From contig NC_085055.1 in the NCBI RefSeq assembly GCF_963662255.1, forward strand, positions 18,772,704-18,836,703: a DNA stretch of 64,000 bases, written 5' to 3'. The notes under the pieces are model-generated. The model worked only from the letters and a program-made list of their open reading frames with translations, did no database searches and was not told the origin of the DNA. How positions within the stretch are numbered: the stretch's first letter is position 1; each line of letters starts with the position of its first letter. Shown piece by piece: positions 1 to 13,990 of this stretch. Origin of the DNA: Cinclus cinclus. Taxonomy: Eukaryota > Chordata > Aves > Passeriformes > Cinclidae. Both the position numbers and the translations under genes were made by a program.

Positions 1-2489
1 CACATTATAAAATGCATTCGGAGGAAGATGTGCTATTTTCAGACATGCCAAGTGACTGACTGTGATTCTACTTGAAGACACCAGAATGACATAATAAATA
101 TTACTTCTACCAATTAAAAAAATCCCCCCAGGTCCTGGTTTCCCAGCACATGTTCTTTCTCTGGTCATAGGGGGTGATGGTTTAACCTTCCCTGAAAAAA
201 TAGCCAAGGAAAACAGGCAGGGGGTATCATACAGAGACAAGTTCCTTGCCTACTTCTACCAACATTCTTATTCCTGTCTCTGCAGCAGTGAGGGCTAACA
301 GAGTGCTGCTATTCAAGCCCCATCTCTGTGAAGTGACATCTGTGCTCTACAGAAACATCTTGACTTTTGCACAGCCTTCTCCCAAGCAGACTCTGTGCAG
401 CAGCTCACGCACACAAGTGACTCAGCCACACTCCAGTCCTCTGCCCTCACATGGTGAACAAGACCTGGCTCAGCTTCTCAGCATCCACGAGGAACACTCC
501 AGCTAAAATCCTGCCCTCTATACAATGCGTTCATGCAGAGTACATTGCAAGTGTCTGACATGCTAAATACTACTGAATTCGTGCTCATTGTTTAAGTAGC
601 CTAATGTTTCACTCTAGGTATTAAGTTGGAGTCTTCTTAAGAGATTCTTCCTATCTTAACTGAATTTAGCTTCATTTTGCATCAGGATGGAGCAGCTGCA
701 GGAAAAAGTCACGGACCACTTTAAGCTTTTTCCCATTGAGTGATCTGTGTTTTCTTTCTTCCTTCCTTCTTTTTCCAATATCATTCCTTTTTTCTGGCAG
801 CTTTGTATCACTTTCTTATGATTATTTTTAAGGGTATTACAAGTATTAAATTGCAAATGTGGACAAAAAATTACAATGAGAATTTGTTCCATGTACACAC
901 ACAGAGTCAATACCTGTACATCAAAAGTGTGTGACAAATGGAAAGAGAACTGACTCTGGGACCTCAGCATGAGCAATAAACAGCTGCAACTGCTTTCCAC
1001 CTCACTGAGCTCCTGGTACTGAAGCTAATACTTCTGGCTGAGTAATGGGCACAAGTAGATGGGCTGAATTTGTGTCTCATCCCAAGAAAACCAAAAGCCA
1101 ACCCCTGCACAGGAAGGCACAACTTCTGAGCCATGCCAGCAGTCCTTGGGAGTTAAGGTTTCTGCCCCTTTGACTTTAAGGTTGAATGACATTTCCCAAA
1201 TCTCTATTCATCACAACTACACCTGTACATTGCCAGCAGTTCAAGACAGATTTACAGAATTCCCACAAATGTGTGCTTTTGATTATTCATAGCTTTTTTC
1301 CTGCTTCCTCAAACTTCAGCACAAGGAATCCAAGCCTCTGAGTAGAAATCAAACACATGAAGTCAATGCATTTAGAGTGCTGCTAGCAGTTTAGCAGTTT
1401 TTAAATATTTTTTTTTTAAAGTCAAAGCTCAACAAGAATTGAATGAGTGACACCGAAACATTTTTCTCACTGAAACTTTGATGCTGGGGCAAGACAATAG
1501 ATTGAACATATCAGAAAGTGCATACATACATTACAAACACATTCATATATATTGGATTTCTCTGTGATTATCACTGTATTCACAGATTTACAGTTCAGCT
1601 CATTTATGAGTAAGTTCTGGCCACCACTTGCTAATGGAATGAGATGAATTGCACTTTGCATGTGGAGTGATCTGTAGAGGAAGCTGGCATTGTCATGCAC
1701 TTGGGGCTTTCAGAAAGAGCTTCAGTGACTCAAAGCCTCTGCAGCCCTTTTTGTCCAAAAATATGGTTTCTTTGTCAAAATGAAGATCAGTGGAACTTTA
1801 GAATAGATGTTTGCTTATGCAAACAGAAACCAAGGCATTATCCAGCCACCTGCTTTTGTTAGATAAATGGACATGTTGATTCAAAAACTTGTATGAGCTC
1901 TGAACCCTCTGTCTCTCAAAAAACTTGTTTTATCCCTAATGCTGCTGACTGTATGTCCTGAAGGTCACAGTCTCAAAGCCAAGAAACAAGGACAACTTTT
2001 CATGATTGAATGTTTTTCAGCCAGTTTACAAGCAGTGCATTTGTGCCTCAGTGCAGCTTTACTGGAAATTATCCAGACAAGTCAGTTCTTTCTCCAAGGT
2101 TATAGGTAATAACAAGGAACTACCTATAAATCAACCAAACAAGCTTTAAGAAATTTAAAGCAAACAAATTGATGAGTTGTGTCAGCAGTGATCTTATTGG
2201 TTCAGGTAATACCCTTTTCCCAGACTCCTTATTTCCTGTCATGGGAAAAACACCATATATTCAGTGTATAACAACTGGGCTGCTACACTACCCTTTCCTT
2301 TACCATCTCCACAGAGGCTTATAAGATTAATAAGAGGAAGAAAAAAAAAACAAACAAAAACAGTAGAGCAAGCAAATTAGACAATATGAACAAGTCAAAC
2401 ACATTCAGTATATTCCTCTTTTACTGTCAGACCAAGGTACTGAAAATCTGGCAGCTGACTTTCACAGCCAAACTAAAATGAAGCAGGGG
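1..2489. other. Non-coding unique DNA
   Basis: Open frames reach only 114 codons (656-1000, minus) and have no recognisable motif. The polypyrimidine tract near 750 is the only simple repeat. Confidence 0.7.
749..776 (+). repeat. Polypyrimidine tract (CTTT/CCTT)
   Basis: Runs of 'tttcttt' and 'ccttccttct' form 28 nearly pure pyrimidines. It is an imperfect microsatellite. Confidence 0.7.
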
Positions 2490-2507
2490 AAAAAAAAAAA
2501 AAAAAAA
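2490..2507 (+). repeat. A-run, 18 bases
   Basis: Preceded by GGGG and followed by gcctttatcc. No retroelement body is recognised upstream. Confidence 0.9.
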
Positions 2508-5500
2508 GCCTTTATCCTGGTAGTGGATATTAATTGATAGGACAGCTAATTTAGTGGAAATTATTGGCCTATAAAAGTGTGCAGAGAAGCAAGACCAAAT
2601 TTAGCCTAGTTAAAGAGCAGTAGCAGTGTTGTGGTTTTTGATTTTTCTAGTCTGAGACTGGGTTCACATTTCCTACTTCAGAATGATCATTTTTGCTTGT
2701 AAACTACACTCTACCAACACAGATAAGTTTAATTCTCTGTATTTTATCCATTTCAACATTCATGTATAATTTCTTTCACTGTAAACATTTTATTTGACTT
2801 AAGGACACTAAATAGTCATTAAGCTGCATTTATCAGATATCCAAGCAAAGACAGACTTAGATACCCAAATCTAGAAAAGTGGAGTTGAAATAGAAAACAA
2901 TTTATCTTATTAAAGAATATATGCATCTGTGATAGGATGGAGAGAGACAAGAGAAAGGACTCTGTACACAACCTTAACAGAGCAACAGTTGCTCACTCCT
3001 TGACACAGTGACTTGACAAAAAATAACGAAGCTTTAAAACCACCAGTGGTGGTCAGGGAACCTGGAAACCCAAAGCTTTCCTTGGTCTTCTCTCCACATT
3101 TCCCTTCCATGGATATCCTCACCATTTCTGCTCCATTTCTCTCTCCTCCTGTCAGGAGCCAGTTTCTGTGCTCTGCAGTAGCAAGAGCTCTGTTAATTGT
3201 CCCCCAGTGCCTGCCTGTTCAGCATTGGTGCCCCTTGATTGGTGCCCCCCAGTGTTGTACCCTCAAAGCAATTAGCCAGTCTACTAATTTCACTTTCCTC
3301 TGAGGAATGGGTTTTATGGAGGAGAATCACTGACTCCTACCATGTAAGATGTGGCAGTTTTGCTACATCCCAAACCAGCACCACCACCTGCTCCACCACT
3401 GCTGTGAAGCTCAATGTGAAGAGATATTAAGAGCTGGAATAAAGTGCTGCCAAAGCAATTTGGACCAAGCCCAGTTTTCAGGCCTTAACATTTCCTGCAA
3501 ATATCTCCTCTTTCTGAAAATCTGAAAGTCCAGATTTTGGGCTGCTCTAACTTCTGCTTTGCTACAGAGAACTGCATGTGCTGCTTGGAAACTGGGGTGG
3601 TAGAGCCAAAAAAAGATGTGGATGACAACACAAAATATGGTGGGAGAATTAACCAGGATACCACTCCTCCCATGGGCTCAAGTTCTGGACACCCTGAACT
3701 GTTAACAGAAAAGAGGGATTAACTTCACCTTCCTATTATTTGGTCTATCACCACCTCATTCATAACATACCCTGAAAGACACTTTCTCCAAGAAAACATC
3801 AAACACACAGCACACCAACACTGTGCAAGACGCCCCTTTTCAGTCATCAGCCCCCAAGACTATTTCTGTTCAGGAGGAGTTTTTCCCTCATTCTTTAAGC
3901 CCCAAACCTCATAAGCACCCTACAATTTTTTGCAGCCTCTGCAATACTGCAATTGGAAATTATACCTCCAAAAATAGTTCTGGGACTCACAAGTGTCAAG
4001 TCTTGGTGTGGAAGCATTAGCTCATGAACCACTGTTTTGAACCACTACCACTGACTGCAGCAATAACCAATTGCACCACTCTCAGCTGCAACTCCAAACT
4101 GACTGGAATTGCTGCCTTTCCTTTAACCTGCTTATTTACTTAAGATAGACTAACTTTTCATATGTTTCATTTAAATTCTCTGAGCTAATCCCAGTGTCTT
4201 GGATAATCAAGCATTTACCCGAATCACATATTCTAGTTCACATTCTGAAAATAACAACAGTGCATCAGGACAGCCATTAATGCTGCACATATGGTAGATA
4301 CCTATTCCCTCCTTTCTCTCCACCCATACAAACACATACAAACACACATGCTCATAAAAGCATTGATTTGGAAAAAGAAATGTCTTTTACTGTTAATTAA
4401 ACCAACGTGACAATGAATAACCAAGAGAGGAAAATAATTCCAAGAGACTGCAAAATTAAGCAATCTACCTAATGAAAAAAGAGACTTCATAAAGTTGCCA
4501 CAGTGTGGCAGCTACAGGACAGTGACACACTAAACTCATGCTCTTCCAATGAGCCAGTCTCAAACTCTTCTGAAAATGCACAGACACACAGTCAGGTATT
4601 GCAGCTCAGATAATAACCTTTAAAGATAAGTACTGGTTTAGAATGCAACTTTTCAGATGTATTTTTGCACATTAAGTCTATTCTCTTTTTTCTTTTACAG
4701 GACAACCCCATGAAGTGTGGGGTTATTTTCTGCTTCTTATTATGACTGCTTTGCTATGTAAATCCAGTTTGAAATTTTGCAAGGAGATGTCTGCTCCTAA
4801 CCTTCAGTAAGTGCCAATTAATCAAAACTGAAGCAAGCAGAATCATACCAATTGAAAATACATGACACACGCTCCTTTCATTGATATTGCAACAACAGAT
4901 TAAAGACTCTAGTCCAGCCAAATGACACACATGTGAGAAAGCCATTTAAATTCAATTTTTCCTACTTAAAATGCATAAATAAAAATTACTGATTCCTTCA
5001 TTAGCAGGTTTCTTAACTATGCTAATGAGCATAACTACATAAAAGATTTAGGTAAATGTTAAAAATTTGCCATGTATTTTAATGCACTGTGTCGTGGATT
5101 TGAGAGTGAATCAAATACTCCCATGAGACAGGAAAGGGACACCTTCCTTGTTTTACTACACTCCTTGTTAACAATACAATATATTGTGCATAACATAACA
5201 CTTAGATCTAGAGCTTTCAGACCAATATTAACACACTTTTCCAGAATATAAAAAATACAGCCACTAACAAGCCAGGAAATCAAGTCCTTTGTCAGTAATG
5301 TCTCTACAAAGAAAAAATCCCAAACTTTTAACTGCAATGTTTTATTACTTCAGTTGGTACAGATCTGTTTCAAGTACCAAAAGTACAAGAGAGTGTTTAA
5401 ATGAGCATCTTTAGGAGGATAAGTCTCTAAAACGAATCAGGCCACATCTAGATCCCCATGAAAAATAAACTGCTGTAGCTGTCAAGCATGATAAATGAAG

Positions 5501-8500
5501 GAATCTGTCTCATGGAACTGCTCTGCACCACCCCAAAAGAGAGACCACAACTGCTGAAACCACACTCCACTGCAAGTTTAGGAGATCTCCAGACATAAGG
5601 AGTAACTCAGAGAAGAAATAGAAACACACAACGAAAGAGAAAGAAAAATAAATAGTATGAGTTTGAGCATATGACCTTAGCCAGCCCTACAGCAGAATCC
5701 CAGTAATACCTACAGCTTGATTCAAATTGCACTGGAGCCAATGGGGAAGCTCCCTTTGGCTTCAACAGTCTCTAATTTAGGCTTGTACTGAATTTTCTGC
5801 TCCCCAAGGTTTGTGTCATTCCTAAGCACTAGTTTTGAGAACACTTGTCCAAGACCCACAAGCCACACAAGCTAAATAAAAAGTACAGTTGTAAGACAGT
5901 AGGAATTCATGCTCTGGGTTTCCTAAGTCATCTCCTTGTGTGACTTCTCACATAACATAAGCCACCTCTAGAAAAGTCTGAAAAGCCCTTGCAGAATTTC
6001 CTGCTCCTGGTTTTCAGCTGATGCCACTATATTTTGCAAAAAGTGATTCAAAGTGCCCAGGCACAGACATTTGCATACACCACCTCAGGCAACAGCAGCT
6101 GGTGAGCATTTCAGTCACAGGGCTGATTTCTATTTTAAAAAATCTGACAGCAAAAGGGTTTGTTATACATTTATTTAATCAATCAATAGTGGGCATTCAG
6201 ATACTGAAGCTGTCAAACAGAAGACATAAATAGAAGTGCAACTGCACTTCATTATAAGGTCTCATCAGACTTATTGATGCTATTTGAATGAGTGAATGCA
6301 CTTCCCTCAGTATCCTGGTAACAGCGGCTCGAAAACATATTCTTTAATTTGAGATAAGCTTTTCCCACACTGAAAATATTTCACCTTGGAAGAAGGTAAT
6401 GAACTTAAAAATAGATTCTGCCATACAGTTTAAGAAAGGTATAGTAAGCTCTCAGGTGTTTACAGCATTTTAAAGTATGGATGCTATTCCAGTTACAGTA
6501 TCTCCACCACAATGGGAGACTCTTCCTCTTCCTTGCCTGGGATTGCACAACGTGTTCAGTAGATCCATTACAACTACAGACTGTGATACATTTTGAAGAT
6601 TTAGCAGCAAGTCCAGAAAAAAAAAAAATATCTGAAGTGGTCTGGAACTTTCCACACATAATGGGGTTTTAATACTTCCTTCAAACCCCCCCAAAAAATA
6701 GTTTAATTATTTTTAATCATCATGCAGTATTTTATTCAATAAATTGATATAAACACCAAATTAAATTCTCTGCCAATTAATTAAATTGAAACAAATGAAA
6801 ACTCTTTGATAAAGAAAAGTTGGATAAGTCATGCAGGGCAAATATTTAGACTGAAAAATGAAAAGCAAGCAATAGATTTTGGTGGGCTATTAAAAGTTTA
6901 ATTAATTGTCTAGTCAAAAAGTATACAATGCTAAAACCATATGTCATTCTGAAAAAAATTAAGGAAAAGGAAAATGTAAAAGTCAGTAATGTTTTCATTA
7001 AAAATAAATCCTTCCCATATAAACAAAATTAAACATTTACAACTAAACCACACAATATAGTATTTCCATCTGCACCAGTGGTCCTGCTACAAGTGCTGAG
7101 CATTTTGTCTCACTCCCCATATGAAAAAAGAAAAAAAATTAAAAGAAACTAATTTACACCTTGAGTGTTTCTTACCTAATTTAGATAAGAATTGAACTTT
7201 AAAAGCCTAGGGAAAGGTCTCCTTTTGGAGATAGCTGTTTTCAAATGGAGCTACTCGGCCTTGAAGAGATGGCACAAGTTGAGCTTGTCAAATGCTCCAG
7301 CAGGAGATGGTGGCTCCTGCCTCCATTCATTGTCTCTGGAGCTCATTTGTTCAAAAATGAGAATGCCAGAGTTATAATGTGTCCCAACCCATCGTCTGCC
7401 CACATCAGCTCTCGGAGGTGAAGTTGCAGGATAGAAGCAGCCTCCTAAATCACACAGACAAGGAAGGGTCCTTAATATGGCAGGGGTTTTGGTGTTTATA
7501 TTAACACTGTTCCTTAATACCCACAATCTGCTGGCACTGATCTAACACCTGATTCGATGCAAATGCTGTTACCATAAGGTCAAGGGTGATGCAAATGAAA
7601 ATAAAAGAATTATTTTGAAGAATTTAAAATAAGAGTTATTTGTATTTTTACTTCTGAATTTTTCTTGCTGGATATCTCCACCAGTAGTTTAAAATCTCCA
7701 TGTGTTAACGTTCTCAAGGAGGGAGAACATGTACTAAGAAAACTGCATTCATCAAACTAATGGCACACCATTTTCAAGTTTAATGCATATCTGTCTATGC
7801 TTGTTAAAATAATTACCTGGTCTTCTTATCACTTAATTGATCATTTACTCTTCAACAGGAATATAAAAAGTTATGGGAGCCAACACTAAGAAAAAATCTC
7901 AGAAGATAACCCATCTCTTTTTTTCATGCCTTAAACTGCTCTCTGAGCAAAATGGATGGGAACTCCACCATTAAGGGAAAAATTTTACCACCTTATAGAA
8001 GAGACTTCTTGTATGTTGTTCTCTAGCAGCACTACCCACATCATAGAGTGATTCAGTAAGACAACTTGAAGTGGTTTTTGTACTAAACATCTTTTGTTTA
8101 GCACAAATACTCTGCTGTGGTCACAAGCAAAGCATTGGACTTAATCCAAAGTGATACATAAAAAGAATAAAGGAGCTGAACTACAAGCTTTGCTTTTTCA
8201 TCCTTTATAACTTCATTTCTGACCTCTGTTCACTGGAGAGAAAACCCATGTTAGAAGGAAGTGAATGAAAGGATGAACTTCCAAGGCACAAAAAGAAACC
8301 AAAGGCTACAACCCCTTGCTCTCCTGAGGAAGAACAGAGGGCACAATCAGGAGGAGAGATGTGCTGCTGAGGTATGTGCAGCTCTTCAGATCAGCTGTCA
8401 ACTCAGGCATGAAGCCAGGAGCTCCATCTCAACACTTGAGATGTGTGACAGAAAAATAATAGTAACTGGATAGGGCCAAGCCAAGCAGGGCTCCCAAGCT

Positions 8501-9123
8501 CTCTGCTCACCAGGGTGGTCTCATACTCCTCTGCCCAAATACCCATGCAGGGGGAGGAAGAAGCCATCGTTTAACTCTTGCTGATTATTTCTAACTTGTC
8601 TATCTCGTCTGTGTAGGCAATCCACCCTCTGTGTCAGAGGGAAGTGGTCATTATTTAACACAGAAATATACACGTGTGTGTATGTGTAAGTACATTGCTT
8701 TTTGGGTTTGTTTTGTTGGGATTTTTTTGTTCTTTCCAATGTCTTCCAAAAAGAAGGGGAAACACTAGTCCCCCTTCAACAGTAATTGGAAATTATCCCT
8801 AACAGCCATGAACTGCTAAAAAGGTCAATCACCTCAAAAAGCTACCTACAGATTTAATAAGACCTGATTTTGGGCAGTTGGCCTTGGCTGTCCACAGTTC
8901 ACAGATAATTCTCTCTGTGCTCACAGGCTTTGTAACACAAAACTACGCAGCTGATCTATAATCCTCATTTCTGCCTTCCATATATCCTCTATATCCCCAT
9001 CTTCCATATATCTTCATCCATCCTCTACCAGCAAAATAGCTGCCTGTGAAAGACCTGCCTCTTTTTGCAGATGAAAAATAGCCTAAATCATCATTTTGTT
9101 CTCTTTATTTCATGATACAGAAC

Positions 9124-9124
<1 letters not shown>
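2508..9124. other. Non-coding unique DNA, AT-rich centre
   Basis: Frames of up to 96 codons lie on both strands and overlap in antisense (for example 3013-3303 plus against 2910-3125 minus), as expected by chance. The stretch 6680-7180 is very AT-rich with TTAATTAA-type words. A short TG-rich tract lies near 8672-8690. Confidence 0.7.
5731..5768. repeat. Possible fossil of the same old repeat
   Basis: A 'ctggagccaatgggga' block is followed by 'gctccctttggcttcaac', an imperfect inverted repeat with the same plan as the copy at 53076. Only about 38 bases are recognisable. Confidence 0.3.

Positions 9125-9152
<28 letters not shown>
9125..9152 (+). repeat. A-run, 28 bases
   Basis: The longest homopolymer in the window. 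The upstream 200 bases show no recognisable SINE or processed gene copy, so it is treated as a microsatellite. Confidence 0.9.
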
Positions 9153-9155
<3 letters not shown>

Positions 9156-10762
9156 TTTATGACTACCACATCTAGAGCATGGGCAGGAAGGAAACCAATG
9201 GTGACACTGGGAAATTCCCTGTCCAGATCTCTTGGAATGAACCTCCTATGCTACCACTGAATCAGCTACTGTAAATGAGCCATCCCTCCACTCTAGACTG
9301 TAATTCTCTGGCAGATTCCTGTACCCATTGAAAAATACACAGATTGTTACCTTTTCTTTAAATAAAATGTCCTGGAATGGAAATTCATCACTTCACTTAT
9401 GTACAATAGAAACACGTTCAAAGGGAAACACCACCTGTTCCTAGCAGATGGTAAATTAGCATTGAAAAGGATCACCTGTACTGGAAACCCCATCCTCTAA
9501 TTCTATCACCAAGAGGTAAATCAGCTATGTATGTCACAATAAGGCCTGTCTGACTTAGCACTTGTACTCCAGGAGTATGCCTGTAGTGCACACCACTACT
9601 CGTCCAGTCTCTTACACTGATTCCTATTCCTCAAATTTCCAAGAAGTGTGCCAAGCCTGCAGCATGGCAAAACGAGCTTGGCTGTAAGCCACTGCATTTA
9701 CACATATTAATGACCCTTGCTGAGGAACTTCAGTACCCAATACTCCAACCCACTTCAGGATTTCCTTATAAATACCTGTGGTTATTTTTCTTGTCACCTT
9801 TTTTCCTTTGTTCTTTCAAGAAAACTTCCAGAATCAAAATTGAGATTGATGCAATCAATCAATATAAGCTGCTCTCATGCTTGATCTTCATTTGTAATGC
9901 CATCTGACAGTCATGTGTGCAACAAAAATTGAAAGTAACCATGAACAATATAAACATCATCAATTTTTAATGAGGTCTTAATATGTGAAACTTGTACTTG
10001 TCTGTGAATCAGAGACCATAACCCTTTTCCACCAGTCTCCAATCCACGATGAGTTACAATACTCAGAATCTTTTGCATTGCTATCAAAGCTGCAAGAATG
10101 AAGGGAAGATTCTTCTGTGCTTAAGGCACTTTTACTTTATTAAAAGGCTTTCTAATGTGAAAAACGCTCACATAGTCACTCTTGCAGTAGCTGCATTACC
10201 ATTATTTTCACCACTCCAAGCACAAAATGAGATTATGAAGGGGGTTCAAGAGCTGGATTTAAATCCAATTCTACAGCTTCTGAACGTGTGTTAATGTAAT
10301 ATTGTGGGATTTGGAGTTACAGACCTCAGTAGCTTAATCTATGGCTTTTTCAAACATCTGGGTCATTGGCAATGTCACTGATGCTTTTATTCTAACTAAA
10401 TCAAAGGGATATTCAGAAATATAATCCCTGAGCAGTTAGTTGCCTGCAAGTCACCAAAAACACACTTACAGCAATGAATCTGTCTTGCTATGGAAGGCCT
10501 TGGTAGAGCAGCTTGTATTAACCCTTTCAAAATAAGGGACACACTGTTAAAAGCAGAAGCTGATGTTTCCAAGTCTATCTGAATGATTCTGTAAGAACAA
10601 GGACTAGAGATCAAAAAACAGAAGCCAGCATCAAACTATCACAATAAACACTTGCCAAGACCGCATTCTGTAAAGGCAGAGAATTCTTAAAAAAATCAAA
10701 TCTGACTGTACATCTGATTCCAGCCCTGATATGAAGGGAGCCTGGGTTTGCCAAGAAGCAGC

Positions 10763-10796
10763 AGCCACAGCTGAAGTGCCAGCTGTGGCTATAAAA
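10763..10796 (+). promoter_or_regulatory. Palindromic E-box pair with adjacent TATA-like box
   Basis: A perfect 10-base inverted repeat (agccacagct / agctgtggct) with an 8-base spacer holds two CAGCTG E-boxes. Its right arm runs straight into TATAAAA at 10790-10796. A further CAGCTG follows near 10830. E-box pairs close to a TATA box can form tissue-specific promoters or enhancers. No downstream gene is visible, so function is only inferred. Confidence 0.25.
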
Positions 10797-12225
10797 CAGC
10801 CTTGTGCTTGCCACCTGCAGGCTCCTTGCCAGCTGAACATCTCCCAGGTACAAACCTGCACGTGGGTTCACTCCACACAGCATTCCAACAATGAGCAGGC
10901 AGCAGGAACAGAGCTCTCTGCTTACAGAAGTCCTTCCTGCCTTGCTTTGATAATACCCTTTAAACAAATAATACTTCTGCATTATTTTTTGGGGAGGAGG
11001 TTTTTCTACCTGGTCAGGAAGATTATCAGCAGTACCACTGGGTTCTACACCCAGAGACAGGCACAGAGTGTAAAAAGCCCATCAGGTCAATTGCAATTGA
11101 GCTGTGGGACTGACTAGAAGATCACTCCATCACTGCAGACCTGGGATTTTGTGCAAATACTTCCAGAAGAAGCAAGTTCACCATACCAGTGCAAGAAAAA
11201 CTGAACTTCCCAATGTCAGCTAAATAAAAAAAACCCTGATAATATTTATGAACACACAAAAATCCATCCTTGACCTATCTCAAAAAAGCACACCAAGTAC
11301 ATTCCAAAGAGTAAGCAAGTCCTTCTGGCTCCTTCATCCCTTTTACTGCACCTGGTTTTCATTCACTACTGTGCTCCAGAGCCTGAAAAAGAACAGTCAG
11401 GCAGCCCTCACTATTGATGTAATTCTCTATCATCTTTCCCCTCACTTTCCTTCCCTGTCTTGGCTCGACCACCACCATCATTTTTGGAGGACCTGCTCTC
11501 AAGCTGCTCTCTGACCCCCAACCAGTTCTATTAACTGTTTCAAGTGTCCATAGGAACAGGCCAGAAACAGCAAGAGCTCCAGCAGGGTAATACAGCTGTG
11601 CCATGGCTCTGTCATTGAGCACTGATGGACTGCACCAGGAGCTCAGCCTGTCCCTGCTCTCTATACAGGACCAGGGAACTGAGAAAGCAACAGACACATC
11701 CTCATTCCTGTTTGCACCCATTCTGTTCATCTTCCACTTCAGGGTCTTGGCAAAGGCTGCCTCACTGAGCAAATTATTCAAAGAAAGATAGAGTACAATG
11801 CCATATAAATAGTGCTATCATGCTTTATGCTCTTATCTCAATTTTATGATTTTATATCAGCCTAGACTCTGTGGTCTTTGTGGTCCCTAGGGTACAGTGA
11901 GGTGCCTATAGAAACATTCATGTCTTTCCCATCTGAAATTAAAACTGATTCATTACAGTATTTGGACAAATGGTAGATGCTGGTAAGCATTCTTGTGCAT
12001 TAGTCCACAGTATATCTCCCCAAAAAGATTCCATTGGGGTTTATTTTTAATATTCCCAGCGAAACTGAGGTAGAGGTAACACCTTAGATTTCATATTGTA
12101 TAAGGGACTCACACTAATACAGTTGTCAAGGCCTCACATCTGCATGCACTCTCATCAGTCTCAAATGTCAGCAATTACAACTGACATAATTGACCATTCT
12201 AACATGTTCTTACTATCAAAATCGT

Positions 12226-12292
12226 ATTAGTAATATAATATAACAGTATAATATAGTATTATAATATTATAGTATAATATATAATATTATTT
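12226..12292. repeat. AT-only palindromic tract
   Basis: About 65 bases made almost only of A and T, repeating 'taatataata', 'gtataatata' and 'ataatattat' words that are self-complementary. It can extrude cruciforms and is likely length-variable. There is no coding content. Confidence 0.75.
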
Positions 12293-13137
12293 GAAGCATT
12301 CCAACCCACAGAATTTTATACAACTCTCAGCATTGCCATGATCTCCCCCAAAAACCAGGTAAGATAAGGTTAGCAGTGCCAAAATGCTCTGAGTGCCCAA
12401 AATTATAGAAATCAAATGACAAAACCATCACTAGAAGGAGGGAGACAAACTAAACCCCACTCTTCCAGTTTGGTATAGTAAGAAACATGAAATTAATTAT
12501 AACAGAGTGATAAATAAAAACTAAAACATTATGCAAGTGGTTCCATAGCAACATTATACATCAATAGTACAGCCCCAATACAGCAGGTTGTTAATTGTTG
12601 CTCCCATCTTTTACCACTTTTTAACACTGCAAGTACCAATTAACTGCTTGGATTGGAGAATGTGATTCCATTCTTATAGAATTCAAGTGGTGTGGCAACA
12701 ACTTCCTGAATGTTGTCTTCTTTTCCTTTGGTTTATGCAAAGGTCATCAAACCCTTGACGCTAAAATTTCTGCAGAGATCACTGTTCTTCCCATTAAAAT
12801 GTTCAAATTTAAGCCACATACACCCTTCTCTTTCACTAAGCAGGAATGAGAGTGCTGGAAATTAAAATATCAATATTTTGAGATTTATATCTCCACTTAT
12901 CTCATAGTAATCTTAATAAGAAGGTTTAGGCAGAATATCATCTCTCCTTTGATTGGCTTCATATGATATAAATCAAACAAAACTCACTAAAAAAAATCTC
13001 CTGCCAATTCAGTAGGCCCCTTATTACCTACTAACTGAGCACATTGTTGCAGCTAAATGTTTAAATAAGAAATCGTTCAATATTTGAACAATCTGAATAT
13101 ACCAATCCAGAAAGAAATCCTGCAATGACAGGCAACA

Positions 13138-13153
13138 TTTTTTTTTTTTTTTT
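13138..13153 (+). repeat. T-run, 16 bases
   Basis: The only T-run of 13 or more on the plus strand, followed by a short GA repeat (gagagagagg). Confidence 0.9.
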
Positions 13154-13751
13154 GAGAGAGAGGTGGGTTGCCCTTCTGTTCAAATTGTCAGCACTTTCTC
13201 AAGAGCTGTTTTAACAAAGACTTGCAAAGCCTGGACCACAACTTGAAATGCGTTGCATCCTTTACTTTCTTCAGAGAAAGTCCTTGAAGTTTTGTGTTCT
13301 GCAAAGTTGATCTAGAGAAACTTTTCAGTGTGTGCTTTGCTGTCTCACAGTCATTGCTAATGAACCATTTCTTCTAGTTCAATTCCTACAGAAGAGCACT
13401 GTTCTTTCCACTGGCACATCTTGAAAGCTTGTGGTTTTTTTATTTTCAGAGAAAAATTAAGGTGTTTAATCACTATATGTTATCAGTGACTAATTATGGA
13501 TATTAGCTATTCCTTCCACTTATGAAAGACATTAAGGGAAACACACCTTCCCCAGCTGACCACTGTGGTCAGCAAGGCACTAAGTGAAACTAGAATCTTT
13601 TACTTCAATGCCTTTAGGAAGATAAGTAACTTGAAGTCAACATTAAATGCATGGCACATCAGAATAAATGAAATGCCTTCCCGATTCTCCTTTTCAAAGA
13701 AGTTGAAAGGACCTCTGCAGAGCATCCATTTTGACCAACACCTGTGCTCAG

Positions 13752-13990
13752 ATCATGGAATGGAGGCTTGGATGGAATTAAGGGCTTGATATGGGCCTTA
13801 AAGCTCATGCAGTCCCCTCTGCCATATGCAGGGACAGCTCCCACTGTCCCAGGTTGCTCAAGGCCTTATCCAACCCAGCCTTGAACACTTCCAGTGGTGG
13901 GACAGCCACAACAGGGCAGCCTGTTCCAGTGCCTCACCACCCTCACAGGAAAGAACTTCCTTCAACTTATTTTGCCTTAGCCTAGCAGCT
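13752..13990 (-). mobile_element. CR1 LINE 3' end fragment
   Basis: Read on the plus strand, this is the reverse complement of a CR1 3' end. It starts with an atcatggaatgg block (the degraded terminal octamer repeat), then 'gggccttaaag', 'caggttgctcaaggcc', 'ccttgaacacttccag' and 'cctgttccagtgcctcacca', all hallmarks of the avian CR1 3' region. The copy is 5'-truncated, as most CR1 copies are. Similarity fades after about 13990, although the next 100 bases could be a very diverged continuation. There is no intact endonuclease or reverse transcriptase. Open frames of 61-76 codons here are by-products of the repeat. Confidence 0.85.

Larger units (their letters stand above)
9153..13137. other. 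Non-coding unique DNA
   Basis: The longest frame is 140 codons (11359-11781, minus), overlapped by unrelated plus frames and without any recognisable domain. The piece at 12890-13110 is repeat-free and could hold regulatory DNA; it contains the small palindrome gttcaatatttgaac near 13076. Confidence 0.65.

Noticed and set aside
9125..9152. A-run as the tail of a SINE or processed pseudogene
   Set aside because: No retroposed body, target duplication or gene-like sequence is recognisable upstream; treated as a microsatellite.
11359..11781. 140-codon minus-strand frame as a gene
   Set aside because: Overlapped by an unrelated plus frame of 88 codons, and no recognisable motif.
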